Positions 6,951 through 9,926 of a DNA stretch of 9,926 nucleotides are shown in pieces; positions within the stretch are counted from its first letter, which is position 1; every line of letters begins with the position of its first letter. Under the pieces are notes generated by a model that ran no database searches, had not been told where the DNA came from, and saw nothing but the letters and a program-made list of their open reading frames with translations. Source of the DNA: Chloroflexi bacterium TMED70. Lineage in GTDB: Bacteria; Chloroflexota; Dehalococcoidia; Lucifugimonadales; Lucifugimonadaceae. The stretch covers positions 20,834 through 30,759 of the forward strand of contig NHDX01000036.1 in NCBI GenBank assembly GCA_002171675.1, read 5' to 3'. The position numbers were made by a program, and so were the translations under genes.

Positions 6951-8534
6951 GTGTTTGATTTAATTATTAAAAATGGAAATATTATTGATGGAACTGGTAG
7001 TAAACCAAGAAAATCAGATATCGGAATTAATGGTGATAAGATAATTTCAATTGGAGACTTGAAAAATCAGGAAGCTAAAACTATTGTTGATGCCGAAGGA
7101 TTATGTGTTTCTCCTGGCTTTATAGATACTCATTCCCATGCAGATTTTGATATTTTAAGAGACCCTCAGCACATTTATGGTATATCTCAGGGAGTGACAA
7201 CAGAAATACTATCTCCTGATGGTATAGGTATAGTTCCTTTAGATAAAGCTAAATCAAAAAAACATATCGATTATCTATCGGGTATTTTAGGTCATCCTAC
7301 AGAAGATTTTGACGGTACTTCATTCGAATCAGCTAAAAAGTTTTATCATAAGAAAAGTAAAATCAATGTGGCTGTATTTGCTGGGCACGGGCCACTTAGG
7401 TTAAATCTTACTGGAATGAATGATATTCCATTAGAGGGAGATTTACTGAAAAAAGCAAAATATAAGTTAGAGGAGTCTCTTGAACAAGGAGCTGCAGGGT
7501 TTTCAACAGGCTTAGATTATTACCCTCAAACGTTTTCAAATACTCAAGAATTAATTGAACTTTCTAAAGTCGCAAAATCAAAAAATAGAGTTTATTCTGT
7601 TCACCTAAGAAGTCATGAAAAACACAGAGCTTTTGCTAATGGAGGTATTTTAGAAGCTATAGAAGTTGCTAGAAGATCAGAAGTTTCATTATTGGTCGAG
7701 CATTACAGAACCGTTGAAGAAACAGCAGGTCAAATAGATGTTCTGCTAGAACCTGTAGAAAAAGCAAAAAAAGAAGGCATAGATATTACGATGGAAACTT
7801 ATTCTTATCCCGTAGGATGTACTATTCCTTTAATATTTTTTCCTGGTGATTTTCATCTTGGAGGTATTGATAATATTATGTCTATACTAGCTGATCAAGA
7901 AAAAAGAGATTATTGGGAAAAAGAATTATTAAAAAATGCTCCTAGGCACGATATTGAAGGCGCTATGTGGACATCAATTGGTAGAGAAGATATGCATGAT
8001 TATGCAGGCCTCAGTGTTATTGATGGAGCCAAAAAAGACAACTTATCTCCTATTCAGCATGTGTTGGATATAATGTATAGAACTAAATTGAATTGTGGCT
8101 TTAGAGTAATACCTCCTCAAAGTATTTCAAAATGGAGACAGGTTGAAGAAGACATAATGAATTTATTACAAAGACCTGATTATGTTGTAGGTTCAGACTC
8201 TGTTCCAACTGGTCAAACTCTTCATCCTAGGGCATATGGTTGTTTTACTAGAATACTTGGAAGATTAAGAAGAAGGTTTAACATACCTATTGAACTTCTA
8301 ATCAATCGTATGACTAAACTACCTGCGGATAAAATTGGTCTGAAAGGCAGAGGTGAAATCAAAGAAAATAATTTTGCTGATTTGGTGGTATTTGATTCAG
8401 AGGAAATAAATGATTTGGCTACTTTTGAAGATCCTGAAATTTTGTCAGTTGGTATAAATAAAGTCTTTGTAAATGGAAATTTAGCTTTTGATAAAAGAAA
8501 AAAAGTGACTGAACTAAATGGATATTTTATTTAA
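6951..8534 (+). CDS. D-aminoacylase / N-acyl-D-amino-acid deacylase family amidohydrolase
   Basis: A metal-dependent amidohydrolase of 527 residues (530 if the upstream GTG 6942 is used). Family members hydrolyse N-acyl-D-amino acids or related amides. Numbered from GTG 6951, visible blocks are FIDTHSHADFD (57-67, metal-binding H61-x-H63), GVTTEILSPDGIGIVP (81-96), GAAGFSTGLDYYPQTFS (180-196), VHLRSHEKH (217-225, His218), LLVEHYR (247-253, His251), YVVGSDS (411-417, Asp416), HPRAYGCFTR (425-434) and a closing ADLVVFD composite-domain strand (476-482). The place where characterised D-aminoacylases have a metal-binding Cys (GNCG) holds Asp90 (SPDG), so substrate and metal use may differ. There is no signal peptide, so it is cytosolic. 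It has its own promoter region upstream and meets the ManD-like gene tail to tail. The fold is secure; the exact substrate is not. Confidence 0.88.
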   Translation: MFDLIIKNGNIIDGTGSKPRKSDIGINGDKIISIGDLKNQEAKTIVDAEGLCVSPGFIDTHSHADFDILRDPQHIYGISQGVTTEILSPDGIGIVPLDKAKSKKHIDYLSGILGHPTEDFDGTSFESAKKFYHKKSKINVAVFAGHGPLRLNLTGMNDIPLEGDLLKKAKYKLEESLEQGAAGFSTGLDYYPQTFSNTQELIELSKVAKSKNRVYSVHLRSHEKHRAFANGGILEAIEVARRSEVSLLVEHYRTVEETAGQIDVLLEPVEKAKKEGIDITMETYSYPVGCTIPLIFFPGDFHLGGIDNIMSILADQEKRDYWEKELLKNAPRHDIEGAMWTSIGREDMHDYAGLSVIDGAKKDNLSPIQHVLDIMYRTKLNCGFRVIPPQSISKWRQVEEDIMNLLQRPDYVVGSDSVPTGQTLHPRAYGCFTRILGRLRRRFNIPIELLINRMTKLPADKIGLKGRGEIKENNFADLVVFDSEEINDLATFEDPEILSVGINKVFVNGNLAFDKRKKVTELNGYFI

Positions 8535-9829
8535 GGCTTTACCATAGATCCATCAGCTCTTCTGACTGTGTCCCAAGCTCCACCGTATTCTCTTTCCTTA
8601 AATGGGAATTTTTTAGCTAATTTTTCGTCAATATCAATACCCAGACCAGGTTTATCATTAGACCACATCATACCTTGTTTTACTACAGGACAACCTGGAA
8701 AAACCTCTTTGGTATTTTCTCCAAAAATTGAATATTCTTGTATTCCAAAGTTATAACAACTTAGGTCCAATGCTAAATTTGCTGCATGCCCTATCGGTGA
8801 AGTATCTCCAGGGCCATGCCAAGCTGTTCTTACTCCAAATATCTCTCCCATTGCAGCGATTTTTTTTGCCGGAGTTAACCCTCCTATATCTGATATATGA
8901 ATCCTTATAAAATCAATTAATCTATTCTTAATCATTGGTACTATTTCATGAGGTGAACTGTAAAGTTCTCCCATAGCTATTGGGGTGGAACTTTGAGCTC
9001 TGACCATATTAAAGTATTCATTATCTTCAGGGCTAAATAAATCTTCCAAAAAGAAGAGTTGATATTTTTCAACTTCTTTTGCAAACCATACCCCCAATAT
9101 TGGTGGAATTCTTTCATGAACATCATGTAGGATTTCTATTCCGTATCCAAACCTGTCTCTTATATATTCAAATAAGGATAAAGCTGATCTAAGGTAAGGT
9201 TTTGGTTCAAATACTCCACCAGGGTGAGCATATAACTTTCCATCGCTATAATCTTTTAATCTCTTGGTAACTGGAATGGGGCCTAATGTAGGATCATTAT
9301 TTGTTAAGGTTTTATCACCAGCTTTAGCTGATTTATTACCGTAAGTTGAGTAACCAGGTGTTGAAACTTGAACTCTTATATGATGGAATCCTTCTTCAAT
9401 AAATGCTTGCATTTTATCACCAACTTCTTCATTTGAATCACCTGAAGAATGAACATAAACAGCTGCAGCTTCTCTGGTTTTTCCTCCAAAAAGATCATAC
9501 AAAGGCATATCTGCCATCTTTCCTTTTAGATCCCATAATGCTTGATCAACTCCTGATAGAGCATTATTTAATACAGGGCCATTTCTCCAGTACGAAGAAA
9601 CATAAGATGATTGCCAAATATCTTCAATATTATTCACTTCTTTTCCAATCAAAAAAGGCTTCAAATAATCTTCAATAGCATATTTCACAGGATTTGGCCT
9701 TTGTGTAAAGGTTGCGCATCCAACACCATATAAACCATCTTGATCTGTTAATATCTTGACAATAATTAGCCTTATATTATCTGGTTCTGTAAATATAACT
9801 TTTATATCTTTTATTTTTGGGCTTTTCAT
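8531..9829 (-). CDS. Enolase-superfamily dehydratase, ManD/RspA-like (mandelate racemase/muconate lactonizing type)
   Basis: A complete 432-residue enolase-superfamily enzyme. These abstract the proton alpha to a carboxylate using Mg2+; ManD members dehydrate sugar acids such as D-mannonate or D-gluconate. The N-terminal capping domain includes DIWQSSYVSSYWRNGPV (70-86) and ALWDLKGK (97-104). In the barrel, metal ligands are predicted at Asp236 (in LHDVHER), Glu262 (FLEDLF) and Glu288 (MGELYS). His238 and His338 (WHGPGDTSPIGHAA) match ManD catalytic histidines, and Glu365 (GIQEY) closes the site. Arg152 and Tyr163 (in IRVQVSTPG and STYG) correspond by position to the ManD Arg/Tyr pair. It starts at ATG 9829 with AAAGGA (9840-9835, read on the minus strand) as ribosome binding site and lies nine bases after another minus-strand gene, so the two are probably co-transcribed. 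Many ManD homologues have weak or no mannonate activity, so the substrate remains open. Confidence 0.9.
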   Translation of the reverse strand: MKSPKIKDIKVIFTEPDNIRLIIVKILTDQDGLYGVGCATFTQRPNPVKYAIEDYLKPFLIGKEVNNIEDIWQSSYVSSYWRNGPVLNNALSGVDQALWDLKGKMADMPLYDLFGGKTREAAAVYVHSSGDSNEEVGDKMQAFIEEGFHHIRVQVSTPGYSTYGNKSAKAGDKTLTNNDPTLGPIPVTKRLKDYSDGKLYAHPGGVFEPKPYLRSALSLFEYIRDRFGYGIEILHDVHERIPPILGVWFAKEVEKYQLFFLEDLFSPEDNEYFNMVRAQSSTPIAMGELYSSPHEIVPMIKNRLIDFIRIHISDIGGLTPAKKIAAMGEIFGVRTAWHGPGDTSPIGHAANLALDLSCYNFGIQEYSIFGENTKEVFPGCPVVKQGMMWSNDKPGLGIDIDEKLAKKFPFKEREYGGAWDTVRRADGSMVKP

Positions 9830-9838
9830 AAAATTCCT

Positions 9839-9925
9839 TTATTTTGAGGTACTTTCTTCTTTTTCCTGAGCTTCTATATAACTTTCTAAAGTTTGAATAT
9901 CACTAAGTTCAACATAAAAGAACAA
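9839..9925 (-). CDS. Unidentified protein, C-terminal fragment at the right edge
   Basis: The last 28 codons of a minus-strand reading frame that stays open to the window edge and stops with TAA at 9841-9839. The tail reads LFFYVELSDIQTLESYIEA and then a charged run rich in Glu, Lys and Ser. An acidic, polar end like this is typical of a real protein C-terminus. The stop codon overlaps the ribosome binding site of the ManD-like gene, whose ATG follows nine bases later, which is the spacing expected of genes in one operon. The family cannot be recognised from so short a piece. That it is coding rests on the open frame and the operon-like junction. Confidence 0.55.
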   Translation of the reverse strand: MFFYVELSDIQTLESYIEAQEKEESTSK

Positions 9926-9926
9926 C

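Noticed and set aside
8568..8910. Two overlapping plus-strand open frames of about 60 codons
   Set aside because: Both are antisense to the ManD-like active-site region, which is clearly coding on the minus strand.
9403..9678. 91-codon plus-strand open frame
   Set aside because: It is antisense to the N-terminal half of the ManD-like gene and rich in Leu, His and Gln, as expected from a shadow frame in AT-rich DNA.
1..9926. Defence, mobile, phage, CRISPR or biosynthetic cluster
   Set aside because: All complete genes belong to recognisable housekeeping or metabolic families; I saw no transposase, integrase, direct-repeat array, tRNA or attachment-like repeat.

Overview
This window looks like ordinary, gene-dense chromosome from a low-GC bacterium. 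About 98% of it is coding and G+C is roughly one third by eye. The longest non-coding stretch is about 74 bases (6877-6950). I see no RNA gene, CRISPR array, insertion sequence, phage gene or defence locus, and no stretch over 300 bases without a gene. Every visible stop codon is TAA.

The gene content suggests an uncultured marine Chloroflexota of the SAR202 / Dehalococcoidia type. The reasons are a leucyl-tRNA synthetase with HIGHW and a GPWDRGGDW-like block, an NHL-repeat protein related to peptidyl-amidoglycolate lyase, a divergent D-aminoacylase and a ManD-like enolase-superfamily enzyme, all in AT-rich DNA. This assignment is inference from remembered family resemblance and was not tested by any search.

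Layout. Positions 2-4445 hold a co-directional plus-strand run: the 3' end of a FakA (DAK/YloV-like) gene, a DegV/FakB fatty-acid-binding protein, RecG helicase, and a cytosolic peptidyl-amidoglycolate-lyase-like NHL protein, with gaps of 9, 6 and 19 bases. leuS (4438-6876) runs the other way and overlaps the NHL gene tail to tail by 8 bases. A 74-base divergent intergenic region follows. A plus-strand amidohydrolase of the D-aminoacylase family (6951-8534) comes next. A minus-strand ManD/RspA-like dehydratase (8531-9829) meets it tail to tail, with both stop codons packed into one TTAA. At the right edge is the 3' end of another minus-strand gene that probably shares a transcript with the dehydratase gene.

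How the genes fit together. FakA and DegV/FakB are expected to act as one fatty acid kinase, and recG is a frequent neighbour of them. LeuS is housekeeping. The amidohydrolase and the ManD-like enzyme look like accessory catabolism of N-acylated amino acids (or similar amides) and of sugar acids. The PAL-like protein keeps the recognised catalytic set but has no export signal and no monooxygenase partner in view. The points most worth a second look are residue-level departures: a Cys-to-Asp swap in the amidohydrolase metal site, an altered KMSKS loop and lost zinc cysteines in LeuS, and the bare PAL domain. I did not find a clearly new multi-gene system.
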